Assembly (NCBI GenBank): GCA_004557545.1
Contig: SFGV01000006.1
Span: 1-57,797, forward strand
DNA: 57,797 nucleotides
Direction of reading: 5' to 3'
Source: Succinatimonas hippei
GTDB taxonomy: Bacteria > Pseudomonadota > Gammaproteobacteria > Enterobacterales > Succinivibrionaceae
This document shows positions 27,901 to 36,726 of this stretch, piece after piece. Every line of letters begins with the position of its first letter. The first letter of the stretch is position 1. The position numbers and the translations under genes were made by a program. The notes beneath the pieces were generated by a model that did not search any database, was not told the DNA's origin, and saw only the letters and a list, made by a program, of their open reading frames with translations.

Positions 27901-28632
27901 CAGGGCAGGCTGGTTTACGATCCGGCCTGGAGCGCCGATATGGGCGGCAGTCCTTCGCTTATGAAGCCACTGCCTACCATAGTGATGGTCATAGACGAGT
28001 TTGCAGATCTGATGCAGGCGTTTGACGGCAGACGAAACGGCAAGGGCGGCCCTTCACCTGACATGCTGGTGCAGCGTATCGCGCAGAAGGCGCGCGCGGC
28101 GGGGATTCACCTGATGCTGGCAACCCAGTCACCGCGCAGTGACGTTATAACCGGCACACTGAAGAGCAATCTGCCCTCGCGTATCGCCTACACTGTGGGC
28201 AGCGCCCTTGACTCAAGAGTGATCCTGGACGCGACCGGAGCTGAAAACCTTCTGGGGTATGGTGATCTGCTGGCGAGCATCCAGCATCTTAACCGCTCGC
28301 AGATCTTCCGTGCCCACGGGCCTTTTGCCCGCAATGAGGAGGTTGAGGCCGTGGTTGACGCCTGGAAGCAGCACTGCGGCGAGCCGCAGTATGTTCAGGG
28401 TGTGACTGACTATCATGACGATGATGAGGATGACTCAGCGTCAGAGCGTGGAGATCAGGGCGCGATGAAGCGCGATGAGCTCTATGACAAGGTGCTTGCC
28501 CACGTGCGTGATTATCAGAATGAGAACGGTGGCAGGATCCCGTCTATAACCTCAGTCCAGATAGCCTTTGGCATAGGATACCCGAGGACCAAGAAGATCC
28601 TCTCCCAGATGAAACAGGCAGGGGATATCTGA
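24955..28632 (+). CDS. ftsK: DNA translocase FtsK
   Basis: FtsK anchors in the division septum and pumps DNA to place chromosome dimers for XerCD resolution. The 1225-residue protein has an N-terminal membrane domain of about four helices (residues 15-175) and a long acidic, low-complexity linker (about 190-720). The RecA-like motor carries Walker A GTTGSGKS at about 886-893 and Walker B VMVIDEFADLM near 1012. The C-terminal gamma winged helix (last 60 residues, IPSITSVQIAFGIGYPRTKKIL) reads KOPS sites. The linker carries three copies of a short T-I/V-I-S/T-R motif. A good ribosome-binding site (GGAGG) precedes the ATG. The order ftsK-lolA-rarA-serS is conserved in gammaproteobacteria. Confidence 0.96.
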   Translation: MDITPQHQRGGSGKLRTAALSVGVAAALFCEYLLASSRDLQQSAISGELLNGGNEVSQGGFTAFLFNYFGDVTYFLPFLIVFAVWQFTKGRFSLRQVDFFSVGIRLFGFNILLIGLCALMSSLFVAGATGAGGILGDFLNILFFSRFPRYAAPLIPILLTMAGFMMFFAHSPWWFCDRIGEFVMRILRLDKGDDEQEAQNEGGMDKSGETLKKPAIKEPELRLERRVSSKNKEPPRAYDGKGDYSVNFTGGVSPDDAPIGVESGVNKIKEQKKEELPHGRVEPNFGEQPSDSLTAKDATREESSYEARDPGAFLDKGRDLKDSYTRRAAAPDDALSGKNIPHRENDRGTTFENSSYGSQREQDENRGPSTIISRGEVNAAPGKAPSESQYAKERKPSPASSDDDRPDDKVMRTIITRSEPQDYMDGSDQEQQYSYTNVSDGPVYQAGAPGVKSETVGNPDGRGSVSTVITRGDSVTSMQFGQHIDGFNHDACQGGRYIERDSQASVMPDPGALIDDRAYNQDDGIISMEESGFTVTPYDEKSAPEDKANTVTAEKDGANSGKEDGLRSQEIPISEKDLDFASSFNGATRGVNGKVAADEVKAKEDQKASEPRGFGADTSGAPDSQDASHAVYQNPDDEERAAFASAAADPQNREEDPLWEDDYHSRDENGSDPDADGNAGAVSAMTKSGDNGTADTENHAAPEPPHADVHKFPTKDYLSSMITVPGNSEPEDNWRPPFSLLDSNDAQDSGASDAEARETGEAIDRCMREFGVDAKVVDYEPGPVITCFHILPGVGTRISKIANLQSDMCRVLGTPNLRVIDTIRGTQHIGLEVPNVHRKTISMREVVESDAFMRTKATLPLCLGENTVGEPVVADLATAPHLLIAGTTGSGKSIGINGMLLSLLLSRSPSEMRLILVDPKQVEFALYEGLPHLICPVISEPKETMAALEWCVAEMDRRYGILSAMRVRSLAEYNALIREQNAQGRLVYDPAWSADMGGSPSLMKPLPTIVMVIDEFADLMQAFDGRRNGKGGPSPDMLVQRIAQKARAAGIHLMLATQSPRSDVITGTLKSNLPSRIAYTVGSALDSRVILDATGAENLLGYGDLLASIQHLNRSQIFRAHGPFARNEEVEAVVDAWKQHCGEPQYVQGVTDYHDDDEDDSASERGDQGAMKRDELYDKVLAHVRDYQNENGGRIPSITSVQIAFGIGYPRTKKILSQMKQAGDI

Positions 28633-28723
28633 GATAAGCCTGCGTACAAAATATAGATCCCAGAACCACACGGGAGACTGTCCCCGGCGGCACTGGAAGG
28701 AGCTAGCTATCAAAAGTTTAAGC

Positions 28724-29377
28724 ATGATGAAAAAAGAAAAAGCCAACGTAAAATCAGGAGCCTCCGCGAAGCGTTTTATGACAACGATCCTTGCCGCGCT
28801 GGTTTTGGAATTTTCCGCAGGTGAGGTCGCGGCGGCTGATCCAGTTTCTGATCTTCAGGAAAGGATCTTCGCGCACGATGAACTCTCGGCTGATTTCACC
28901 TCAAGGGTTGAGAAAAAGGGCGGCAAGGTTCAGACCTCATCAGGAACGCTTGCCCTAAAGCGCCCGGGAAGCCTGATGATGCATACCCAAAAGCCTGACG
29001 AGCTTTTGCTTTTTACCAAGGACGACGCCATCTGTTATTACGATCCTTTTGTAAACCAGCTGAGCATATTCTCAAAAAGCCAGTCATCCTCATCCCCTTT
29101 TGTCCTTCTGACAACCCGTGACAAGAGCGTGTGGAGCGGCTATAGAGTTGAGCGCGATGGTGAGAGCTGGGTTCTAACCCCAAAACGCCCAAGGGACGTT
29201 CTGTCCATGCGGATTAGCTTTGATGGCCAGAACATCAGCGCTCTTACGCTTACTCTCAAGGACGGCAGCACCTCGGTGTATGAGCTCAGCTCTGTAAAAA
29301 ACAGCGTATCCAAGGACGCGTTTGACACCAGCATCCCGTCTGATGCCGAGGTAGACGATGAGCGCGGAGCAGACTGA
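28724..29377 (+). CDS. lolA: Outer-membrane lipoprotein carrier LolA
   Basis: LolA is the periplasmic chaperone that carries lipoproteins from LolCDE to LolB. The 217-residue precursor has a signal peptide with a long basic n-region (residues 1-18), hydrophobic core (19-32) and a likely cleavage after VAA at 37. The mature part shows the LolA pattern: FTSRVEKKGGKVQTSSGTLALKRPG, then DDAICYYDPFVNQLSIF. The ribosome-binding site is odd: the strong GGAAGGAG (28695-28702) is 21 bases from the ATG. It lies downstream of ftsK, and its end overlaps the rarA start by 20 bases. Confidence 0.92.
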   Translation: MMKKEKANVKSGASAKRFMTTILAALVLEFSAGEVAAADPVSDLQERIFAHDELSADFTSRVEKKGGKVQTSSGTLALKRPGSLMMHTQKPDELLLFTKDDAICYYDPFVNQLSIFSKSQSSSSPFVLLTTRDKSVWSGYRVERDGESWVLTPKRPRDVLSMRISFDGQNISALTLTLKDGSTSVYELSSVKNSVSKDAFDTSIPSDAEVDDERGAD

Positions 29378-30833
29378 TCTCTTCGACAGTCTTGACCAGA
29401 AGAGCGCCGCAGACGGATCAGCAAAGCAGAACAGACAGGATCTGACGCCCGCCGGGCCTGATGACAAAGCCGATGAGTTCGCGCCACTCGCCGCCCGTCT
29501 GCGCCCCAGAACACTGGATGAGTACGTAGGACAGGAGCATATTCTGGGGCTGGGCAAGCCGCTTAGGATTGCCCTTGACCGCGGCGAGTGCTACTCAATG
29601 ATCCTCTGGGGACCGCCTGGCTCCGGCAAGACCACGCTCGCGTTGCTTTTTGCCAGAAGATGCAACGCCGTGCTGGAGCAGATCCCCGCAGTCACATCGG
29701 GGATCAAGGACATCCGTGACGCGGTCGCTAGGGCAAAGGACCGGCGCGAGCGCGGCGTGAGAACCCTGCTTTTTGTCGATGAGGTGCACCGCTTCAACCG
29801 TTCGCAGCAGGACGCTTTTTTGCCGCATATTGAGGACGGCACGGTGATCTTCATCGGGGCAACCACTGAAAACCCGTCATTTAACGTAAACAAGGCGCTG
29901 CTCTCAAGAGCGAGAGTATATGTATTAAAGGCGCTTTCGCATGAGGATCTCTTAAAGCTTATAAATCTCGCGCTTACCTCGGATCGGGGGCTTGGCAAAC
30001 GTAATATTGAGCTCGCTCCGCGTGTCGCGGACAGCCTTGCCGAGCTTGCCTGCGGTGACGCCAGACTGCTTTTGAACATGCTTGAGATGTGCTCTGATCT
30101 GGCTGCCCCCTTAAAGAATGGCAAATACCTCGTGACCATGTCGATGTTAGGCGCGGTCGCCGGAAGACGCAATATTGCCTACGACAAGGGCGGAGATGTT
30201 TTTTATGATCTGATCTCAGCCTTTCACAAGTCAGTGCGCGGCAGCGCCCCTGACGCGGCGCTTTACTGGTACAGCCGCATACTTGAGGCCGGAGGCGATC
30301 CCCTGTATGTGGCAAGAAGACTGCTTGCCATCGCGACCGAGGATGTGGGGCTTGCCGATCCGAGGGCCATGCAGATAGCGCTTAACGCCTGGGATATCTA
30401 CGAGAGGGTAGGCAGCGCAGAGGGTGAGAGAGCGATCGCCGAGGCTACGGTTTATCTCGCGCTTGCGCCCAAAAGCAACCATTTATACACGGCATTCCAT
30501 CGCGCGCGTGAGGATGCCAGAGAGCACGGCACACAGGAGGTACCGTTGTACCTTCGAAACGCTCCTACCAGGCTCATGGATGATCTCGGCTATCACAAGG
30601 GCTACCGTTATGCTCATGACTTTGAGGGGGCATACGCCGCCGGCGAGTGCTTCTTCCCTGAGGATCTTGCCGGCACCGTCTACTACACGCCGTCAGAGCG
30701 CGGGTTTGAGATAAAGCTCAAGGAGAAGGAAAAGTACCTCAAAGAGCGTGACGCGCTCTCTGAGGATCCGCGCTATCCCAAAGGCTTTAAAGGTAGCAAA
30801 ACCACCCACAACGGGGGAGAGGACGCGTACTGA
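29358..30833 (+). CDS. rarA: Replication-associated recombination protein A
   Basis: RarA (MgsA) is a clamp-loader-like AAA+ ATPase that works at stalled replication forks. The 491-residue protein starts with about 45 variable residues. RPRTLDEYVGQEHILGLGKPLR follows, then Walker A WGPPGSGKTTLA, Walker B LLFVDEVHRFNRSQQDAFL and sensor IGATTENPSF. The C-terminal part (FYDLISAFHKSVRGSAPDAALYW and YLRNAPTRLMDDLGYHKGY) is the RarA tetramerisation region. It is longer than E. coli RarA (447) at both ends. Translation probably couples to lolA, whose last 20 bases it overlaps. Confidence 0.96.
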   Translation: MSAEQTDLFDSLDQKSAADGSAKQNRQDLTPAGPDDKADEFAPLAARLRPRTLDEYVGQEHILGLGKPLRIALDRGECYSMILWGPPGSGKTTLALLFARRCNAVLEQIPAVTSGIKDIRDAVARAKDRRERGVRTLLFVDEVHRFNRSQQDAFLPHIEDGTVIFIGATTENPSFNVNKALLSRARVYVLKALSHEDLLKLINLALTSDRGLGKRNIELAPRVADSLAELACGDARLLLNMLEMCSDLAAPLKNGKYLVTMSMLGAVAGRRNIAYDKGGDVFYDLISAFHKSVRGSAPDAALYWYSRILEAGGDPLYVARRLLAIATEDVGLADPRAMQIALNAWDIYERVGSAEGERAIAEATVYLALAPKSNHLYTAFHRAREDAREHGTQEVPLYLRNAPTRLMDDLGYHKGYRYAHDFEGAYAAGECFFPEDLAGTVYYTPSERGFEIKLKEKEKYLKERDALSEDPRYPKGFKGSKTTHNGGEDAY

Positions 30834-30934
30834 GCGAAAAAAAAACAGGTTTGACGATTGCCGCTGTAAATGCCGGCGGCACTCAGAGCGTCAAAGAGAG
30901 CGCAATCATGGTATGATCGGCGCAGGTTTTACGG

Positions 30935-30954
30935 GGAGGCAGGGCCTCCTCTTT
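30935..30954 (+). promoter_or_regulatory. Terminator-like hairpin upstream of serS
   Basis: GGAGGC (30935-30940), loop AGG, GCCTCC (30944-30949), then TCTTT. It lies 29 bases before the serS ATG and may end rarA transcription partly or act in serS control. A longer imperfect inverted repeat, TTTGACG...CGTCAAA, lies just upstream (about 30850-30900). Confidence 0.4.
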
Positions 30955-30983
30955 AAGTTTTAAAAGATACCACGGCAGAAAAA

Positions 30984-32291
30984 ATGCTCGACTCGAAATA
31001 TCTGCGTACTAATCCAGAAGAGGCCGCAAAGCGCCTTGCCACCCGCAACTTCAAACTTGATATCCAGAAGCTCTCAAAGCTTGAGAGCGAGCGCAAGGAG
31101 ACCATGGTCCGCACTCAGGATCTGCAGGCCAGGCGCAACGCGCTCTCAAAGCAGATTGGCGCGACCTTAAAGGCCGGCAATGACGCCAGCGGACTTAAGG
31201 CTGAGGTCTCAAAAATCGGCGATGAGCTTGCTGAGGTTAAAAAACGTCAGGACGCCATCTTGGATGAGCTTAAACAGTATTACCTCACCATCCCTAACCT
31301 GCCTGACGCCTCATGCCCGCTTGGCGCTGATGATACCTTCAACAAGGAGGTGCGCAAGTGGGGGACTCCAAGGAAATTTGATTTTGAGATAAAAGATCAT
31401 GTCGCCATAGGCGAGGGTCTGGGCATGCTCGACTTTGAGCGCGCCCGCAAGGTCTCAGGAGCCCGTTTTGCCTTCATGACCGGCGCTGTCTGCAGACTCC
31501 ACCGCGCGCTTATCCACCTCATGCTCGATCTGCACCGCTCTCAGGGCTACACCGAGGTCTATACCCCGTATCTTGTAAACCTTGACAGTCTTTACGGCAC
31601 AGGCCAGATGCCCAAATTTGCCGAGGATCTATTCCACACCAGCTTAAACGGCGACGCCGACGGTGATGATGTCAACCGTCATTTCTGCCTGATCCCTACA
31701 GCTGAGGTTCCGCTCACCAACATGGTACGCGGCGAGATCATCCCCGAGAGCGAGCTGCCAATCAAGATCACCGCGCACACGCCGTGCTTCCGCTCTGAGG
31801 CGGGATCAGCAGGACGCGACACCAGAGGGCTTATCCGCATGCACCAGTTTGACAAGGTTGAGATGGTGCAGATAGTAAAGCCCGAGGATTCATGGGACGC
31901 CCTTGAGCGTCTGACCGCTGACGCCGAGGCGGTACTGCAGGCTCTTGAGATCCCATACCATGTGGTGGCGCTATCCACCGGTGACATGGGCTTCAGCTCC
32001 GCCAAGACCTACGATATCGAGGTCTGGCTCCCGGCGCAGAACTGCTACCGCGAGATCTCCTCATGCTCAAACTGCCTTGATTTCCAGGCCCGCCGCATGC
32101 AGGCGAGGGTAAGACGCAAGGATGGAAAGATTGAGCTGGTGCATACCTTAAACGGATCGGGACTGGCGGTCGGCCGTACTCTGGTCGCGGTGCTTGAGAA
32201 CTATCAGAATGAAGACGGTTCGGTAACCGTTCCCAAGGTATTAAGACCTTATCTTGACGGATTAGAGGTTCTGACCAAGAACACCATCTGA
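30984..32291 (+). CDS. serS: Seryl-tRNA synthetase
   Basis: SerS charges tRNA-Ser (and tRNA-Sec) with serine. The 435-residue protein is a class II synthetase of standard length. The N-terminal coiled-coil arm that grips the tRNA long arm spans about 25-100 (rich in Lys, Glu, Leu). The catalytic core has motif 2 (FRSEAGSAGRDTRGLIRMHQFDKVEMV), the serine site EVWLPAQNCYREISSCSNCLDFQARRM and motif 3 (NGSGLAVGRTLVAVLENYQ). The start ATGCTCGACTCG matches family N-termini (MLD). It follows rarA after 150 bases of structured leader. Confidence 0.97.
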   Translation: MLDSKYLRTNPEEAAKRLATRNFKLDIQKLSKLESERKETMVRTQDLQARRNALSKQIGATLKAGNDASGLKAEVSKIGDELAEVKKRQDAILDELKQYYLTIPNLPDASCPLGADDTFNKEVRKWGTPRKFDFEIKDHVAIGEGLGMLDFERARKVSGARFAFMTGAVCRLHRALIHLMLDLHRSQGYTEVYTPYLVNLDSLYGTGQMPKFAEDLFHTSLNGDADGDDVNRHFCLIPTAEVPLTNMVRGEIIPESELPIKITAHTPCFRSEAGSAGRDTRGLIRMHQFDKVEMVQIVKPEDSWDALERLTADAEAVLQALEIPYHVVALSTGDMGFSSAKTYDIEVWLPAQNCYREISSCSNCLDFQARRMQARVRRKDGKIELVHTLNGSGLAVGRTLVAVLENYQNEDGSVTVPKVLRPYLDGLEVLTKNTI

Positions 32292-32348
32292 CGCGGATTT
32301 GACCATGTCATCTGACAGGACTGCGTCAGGATCTCAGGAGAGATCGTC

Positions 32349-32855
32349 ATGCTGACAGCAGCGGACTATGTGATCATCGCCGTAATAGCGGTGTCCTCAC
32401 TGCTTTCAATCATGCGCGGTTTCGTGCGTGAGGCCGCCTCCATACTCTCATGGATCGCGGCTTTTCTGGTAACCGGAAGGTTTTATACCACTGTCGCGCC
32501 GTTTTTCGTGTTCTCGCAGGACGAGCTGACACGCAACGTGCTGGCCGTGATCGTGCTTTTTGTGGTTACACTGATCACGCTTGGCATGGCCGGCAGGATC
32601 GTCTGTACCATGGTACGCAGGGCCGGGTTGTCGGGCTTTGACCGCCTGCTCGGGGTCTGCTTTGGTTTTGTGCGCGGGGTTCTCATAGCGGCGGCGGTGC
32701 TGGCGTTATTGCAAATCCTTTTCCATCTGCACATCCTGACCTTTCTTGAGCAGGAGCCATGGTGGAGCGGATCGCTGCTGCTTCCGGATTTGCAGCGTCT
32801 TGTAAACTGGTTCTTCTTATATATGTCATCCCCGGTTACGGGCAGCGGAGCTTGA
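32349..32855 (+). CDS. cvpA: CvpA family membrane protein
   Basis: This 168-residue inner-membrane protein has four predicted helices and matches CvpA, needed in E. coli for colicin V production and linked to purF. The first helix segment DYVIIAVIAVSSLLSIMRGFVREAASILSWIAAF contains the family RGFVREAxSLxxW-type signature. RAGLSGFDRLLGVCFGFVRGVLI is the second conserved block. It precedes purF by three bases, the classic cvpA-purF pair. Its molecular role remains unclear. Confidence 0.92.
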   Translation: MLTAADYVIIAVIAVSSLLSIMRGFVREAASILSWIAAFLVTGRFYTTVAPFFVFSQDELTRNVLAVIVLFVVTLITLGMAGRIVCTMVRRAGLSGFDRLLGVCFGFVRGVLIAAAVLALLQILFHLHILTFLEQEPWWSGSLLLPDLQRLVNWFFLYMSSPVTGSGA

Positions 32856-32858
32856 AAT

Positions 32859-34376
32859 ATGTGCGGTGTAGTCGGAATGTCCGGTTTTTCCCCGGTTAAC
32901 CTTCCTTTGTATGGAGCGTTGCAGGTTTTGCAGCATCGCGGTCAGGACGCCGCGGGTATAGTCACGGTGGATCAGTCTGGCAACTTCCATCAGCGCAAGG
33001 CCAACGGAATGGTGCGCGATGTCTTTCAGACCCGACATATGATGAGGCTGGTCGGCACAGTTGGAATAGGTCATACCCGTTACCCTACCGCGGGATCTTC
33101 AAGCGCCGCCGAGGCTCAGCCATTTTATGTGAACTCGCCCTTTGGCATCGCGCTTGCGCACAATGGCAATCTCATAAACTCCCGTGAGCTTAAGGATAAG
33201 TGCACTAAAGCCCGCCGCCATGTCAACACCCAGTCTGACTCGGAAATTCTCTTAAATATCCTGGCCTGGAAACTTCAGGACTGCTGCAGGGGAAATGATC
33301 CTAGCCCTGATGAGATTTTTGACGCGGTAAGAGGAGTTGAAAGTGAGATCCGCGGCGGTTACGCGGTGGTAAGCGTGATTTTGGGAGTGGGGCTGCTGGT
33401 CTTCCGCGATCCGTTTGGAATAAGGCCTCTGGTATACGGCACCCGTAAAACAGATGACGGCCGTACCGAGTACATGGCGGCCTCCGAGAGCGTGGCTCTT
33501 GATGTAAACGGCTTTAAGCTTGAGCGTGACGTGCGCCCGGGTGAGGCTATCCTCATTACCAATGACGGGAGATTCTTCAGCGCGCAGTGCGCCGAGCATG
33601 CCTGCTTAAAGCCCTGCATCTTTGAGTATGTTTACTTCGCAAGACCCGACTCAATTATGAACGGCGCGTCGGTTTACGCCACCCGCGTGCGCATGGGGGA
33701 TAAGCTTGCCGAAAAGATCAAAAAGGAATACTCAGATCTTAAGATCGACGTGGTGATCCCAATTCCTGACACCTCGGTTGACATAGCCGTGCAGATAGCC
33801 CGTCATCTGGGACTTCCTTACCGTCAGGGCTTTGTCAAAAACCGTTATGTCGGAAGAACCTTTATCATGCCGGGGCAGGCGCAGCGCAAAAAATCCGTGC
33901 GCAGCAAGCTAAACCCGATCCACGCCGAGTTTGAGGGCAAGAACGTGCTTCTGGTAGACGACTCGATTGTAAGAGGCACTACCTCAATGCAGATAGTCGA
34001 GATGGCGCGCGAGGCCGGAGCTAAAAAGGTTTATTTCGCGTCGGCGTCTCCTGAGATCCGTTACCCGAATATCTACGGCATCGACATGCCTACCTCAGAT
34101 GAGCTTATAGCCTATAAGCGGGACAACGCTGAGATCTGCAGTCTTATTAAGGCTGACGCTCTGATCTATCAGTCGCTTGAGGATCTTGAGAACTCGGTAC
34201 GCGAAGAGAACCCGGAGCTTGAGGACTTTGATACCTCGGTATTCTCCGGCAACTATATAGTTCCGCCCGAGGAAGGCTATTTTGAGGAGATTGCCCGCCA
34301 GCGTTCTGATGACGCCAAGGCTGACAAGGCCTGGAAAGACTCATGCAACGACGCGCTTGATATCTACAATATCTGA
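32859..34376 (+). CDS. purF: Amidophosphoribosyltransferase
   Basis: PurF commits PRPP to purine synthesis, using glutamine to make 5-phosphoribosylamine. The 505-residue protein begins MCGVVG, so Cys2 becomes the N-terminal nucleophile of the glutaminase domain without a propeptide. GHTRYPTAGSS and AHNGNLINSREL belong to that domain. The phosphoribosyltransferase domain has VIPIPDTSVDIAVQIA and the PRPP loop VLLVDDSIVRGTTSMQIV. It is co-transcribed with cvpA. No PurR-type operator is obvious upstream. Confidence 0.97.
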   Translation: MCGVVGMSGFSPVNLPLYGALQVLQHRGQDAAGIVTVDQSGNFHQRKANGMVRDVFQTRHMMRLVGTVGIGHTRYPTAGSSSAAEAQPFYVNSPFGIALAHNGNLINSRELKDKCTKARRHVNTQSDSEILLNILAWKLQDCCRGNDPSPDEIFDAVRGVESEIRGGYAVVSVILGVGLLVFRDPFGIRPLVYGTRKTDDGRTEYMAASESVALDVNGFKLERDVRPGEAILITNDGRFFSAQCAEHACLKPCIFEYVYFARPDSIMNGASVYATRVRMGDKLAEKIKKEYSDLKIDVVIPIPDTSVDIAVQIARHLGLPYRQGFVKNRYVGRTFIMPGQAQRKKSVRSKLNPIHAEFEGKNVLLVDDSIVRGTTSMQIVEMAREAGAKKVYFASASPEIRYPNIYGIDMPTSDELIAYKRDNAEICSLIKADALIYQSLEDLENSVREENPELEDFDTSVFSGNYIVPPEEGYFEEIARQRSDDAKADKAWKDSCNDALDIYNI

Positions 34377-34456
34377 AATATAGCAGCCGGGGCCATGTCT
34401 TTTGAAAAACGGGATTCAGCCTGGCCGCGCTTAATTTAAAGTCGAAGGAAGCTCTC

Positions 34457-35632
34457 ATGAAGATCACAATAGCAGGCGCCGGATATGTCGGGCTTTCGCT
34501 TGCCACGATGCTCGCGGTAAAAAACGAGGTGAGACTGCTTGAGATAAATCATCAGAAAGTTGAGATGCTAAGGCAGCGCCGCAGCCCCATTTCAGATGAG
34601 TGGATAGAAAGATATCTTTCAAGAGAGGATCTGAATCTTACTGTGGGATCCGACGCTGAGGAATTGCTCAAGGATACGGATCTCGTGATTGTCGCCACTC
34701 CTACAAACTATGATCCACAACAGAACTTTTTTAATGTTGATTCGGTTGAGAGCGTTATCAAAGAGTCGCTTGAATACGCCCCATGCTCCCAGATAGTCAT
34801 AAAGTCTACTCTGCCCATAGGCTTCACAGAGCGCTCGCGCTTAAAGTTTCATTCCGACAACATCCACTTCTCGCCTGAGTTCTTGCGCGAGGGCAAGGCG
34901 CTTTACGACAACCTGCATCCGTCGCGGATCATCGTTGGCACCCATGATCATGAGTTTGGGAAAGAGTTCGTGAGGCTGCTTGCCGAGGGTTCAGCCGAGG
35001 ATCCAAAGTCGATCCCTACGCTCATCCTCAAGCCTACTGAGGCCGAGTGCGTCAAGCTCTTTGCTAACACCTACCTTGCTATGAGGGTCGCCTTCTTCAA
35101 TGAGCTGGACTCATTTGCCATAAGCAAGGGCCTTGACACGGCCTCGATCATCCATGGCGTCTGCTTTGATCCGCGCATCGGCGACTTCTACAATAACCCC
35201 TCGTTCGGCTATGGCGGGTATTGCCTGCCCAAGGACACTAAGCAACTTCTGGCAAACTACCGCGACGTACCCAACACGCTCATAGAAGCCATCGTCACTT
35301 CCAACAGTGCGCGCAAAGACTTCATCGCCGCCCAGATAGTCAGGCGCAATCCGCGCACAGTCGGGATCTACCGCCTGGTGATGAAGAGCGGCTCTGACAA
35401 CTTCCGCTCCTCATCCATACAGGGGATCATGAAGCGCATCAAGGCCAAGGGAATAGAGGTTATAGTCTACGAACCCAAGCTTTCTGAGGACGAGTTCTTC
35501 CACAGCAGGGTCTGCCGCGATCTTGAGACGTTCAAGCGCGAGTGCGATCTCATCGTCTCAAACCGCCTAAGTCCCGAGCTTGAGGATGTGAGAGATAAGA
35601 TCTACACTAGGGACATTTTCCACGAGGAATAG
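34457..35632 (+). CDS. ugd: UDP-glucose 6-dehydrogenase
   Basis: Ugd oxidises UDP-glucose to UDP-glucuronate for capsule, exopolysaccharide or LPS precursors. The 391-residue enzyme opens with the NAD-binding ITIAGAGYVGLSLATMLA and has FSPEFLREGKALYDNLHPSRIIVG and KLFANTYLAMRVAFFNELD. The catalytic cysteine loop FGYGGYCLPKDTKQL holds C256. These features place it with the short (about 390-residue) bacterial Ugd group. A good SD (GAAGG) precedes the ATG. The next gene is a damaged glycosyltransferase that may have used the product. Confidence 0.94.
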   Translation: MKITIAGAGYVGLSLATMLAVKNEVRLLEINHQKVEMLRQRRSPISDEWIERYLSREDLNLTVGSDAEELLKDTDLVIVATPTNYDPQQNFFNVDSVESVIKESLEYAPCSQIVIKSTLPIGFTERSRLKFHSDNIHFSPEFLREGKALYDNLHPSRIIVGTHDHEFGKEFVRLLAEGSAEDPKSIPTLILKPTEAECVKLFANTYLAMRVAFFNELDSFAISKGLDTASIIHGVCFDPRIGDFYNNPSFGYGGYCLPKDTKQLLANYRDVPNTLIEAIVTSNSARKDFIAAQIVRRNPRTVGIYRLVMKSGSDNFRSSSIQGIMKRIKAKGIEVIVYEPKLSEDEFFHSRVCRDLETFKRECDLIVSNRLSPELEDVRDKIYTRDIFHEE

Positions 35633-35686
35633 GGAACGAGTGCCAAGTCTCGATCCATTGTGCTCATGGATCAATCAGGAGTCAGG

Positions 35687-36726
35687 ATGGTATCAGCAGA
35701 CGAGGAACGGCGCGACCTGGCATCCCCGTCACCTAGGGTCAGCGTGATCATGCCCGTGCATAACACGCAGGATGACTACTTAAGGAAGGCAATTGCCTCG
35801 GTTCTTTGTCAGACCCTCGGAGACTTCGAACTCATCATCGTCGACGACGGCTCTGATGCATATGTTCGCGATTGCGTGATGTCGTTTCATGACGGCAGGA
35901 TAGTCTTCCATCGCTTTTACACAATCTTGGTGTGGTAGCCGCCCGCAACTGGGCGCTTGATCACGCGCGTGGCGAGTATGTGGCCTTCCTGGACTCGGAC
36001 GACGAGGCGCTTCCGAACAGGCTTTACAAGGAATGCCGGTATCTTGACGCTAACCCAGGGGATGGTCTTGTCTACAGCAACGCGCGGGTTGTCGACGATC
36101 ACGGCGAGGAACTGTCGATCGGGCTTTTCGAGGAGAAGCCAGAGAACCTTGTCGGGTGCATGCTCCTCAAGGGCAACTGCATCTGCATGTCGTCAGTTAT
36201 GGCAAGGCGCGCCCTCATAGAGAACTGCGGGTCCAGGTTCCAGAAAAAGTACCTTGTAGCCGAAGACTACGCCCTCTGGCTTTCGTTTCTTGGAAAAGCA
36301 GGCTTTGGCAAGCTCGATGACAAGCTGGTCATATACCGCTACCACCTCAAGAACACATCCCAAGCCAAAAGGCACCTGATGATGTCGCTGACCTTACGGG
36401 CGCAGCTTGATGCCATAAACGCAACTCTCGGATTGTCGATTAGCTACCTACCCTGGGCCAAGGCCCAGAGCATCAGTCCAAAGCGTCTCTCGGCGCGCGA
36501 GATCTCATCAGTGCTTGACGCATTCCTGGCCATTGCGCTCGCAATGGAGCAAAAGGGCGAGTGGAACAGCTATGCCAGGCTGACTGTCATGTCAAAGCTC
36601 AAGAACATCGCTGTGCACGCACACGGATTTTCAAGACAGAAGGCGATCTGGTCGCACCAACTTCCAGCAAAGCTCGGGACTCCCTTCTATTTCAAGGTTT
36701 TCTGCCTTGTCACCAGGATGGTGTGA
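35687..36726 (+). pseudogene. Frameshifted family-2 glycosyltransferase
   Basis: The N-terminal half has the GT-A start of family GT2: VSVIMPVHNTQDDYLRKAIASVLCQTLGDFELIIVDDGSD. The frame ends at TAG 35936-35938 after FHRFYTILVW. The continuation HNLGVVAARNWALDHARGEYVAFLDSDDE, with the metal-binding D-S-D, lies in the -1 frame and runs to 36726. The switch point is a TTTT run near 35914; one more T would give R-F-L-H-N-L-G and restore the family sequence. The start ATG at 35687 has GGAG five bases before it; an in-frame GTG lies at 35660. It follows ugd by 54 bases. The acceptor sugar is unknown. Confidence 0.8.
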
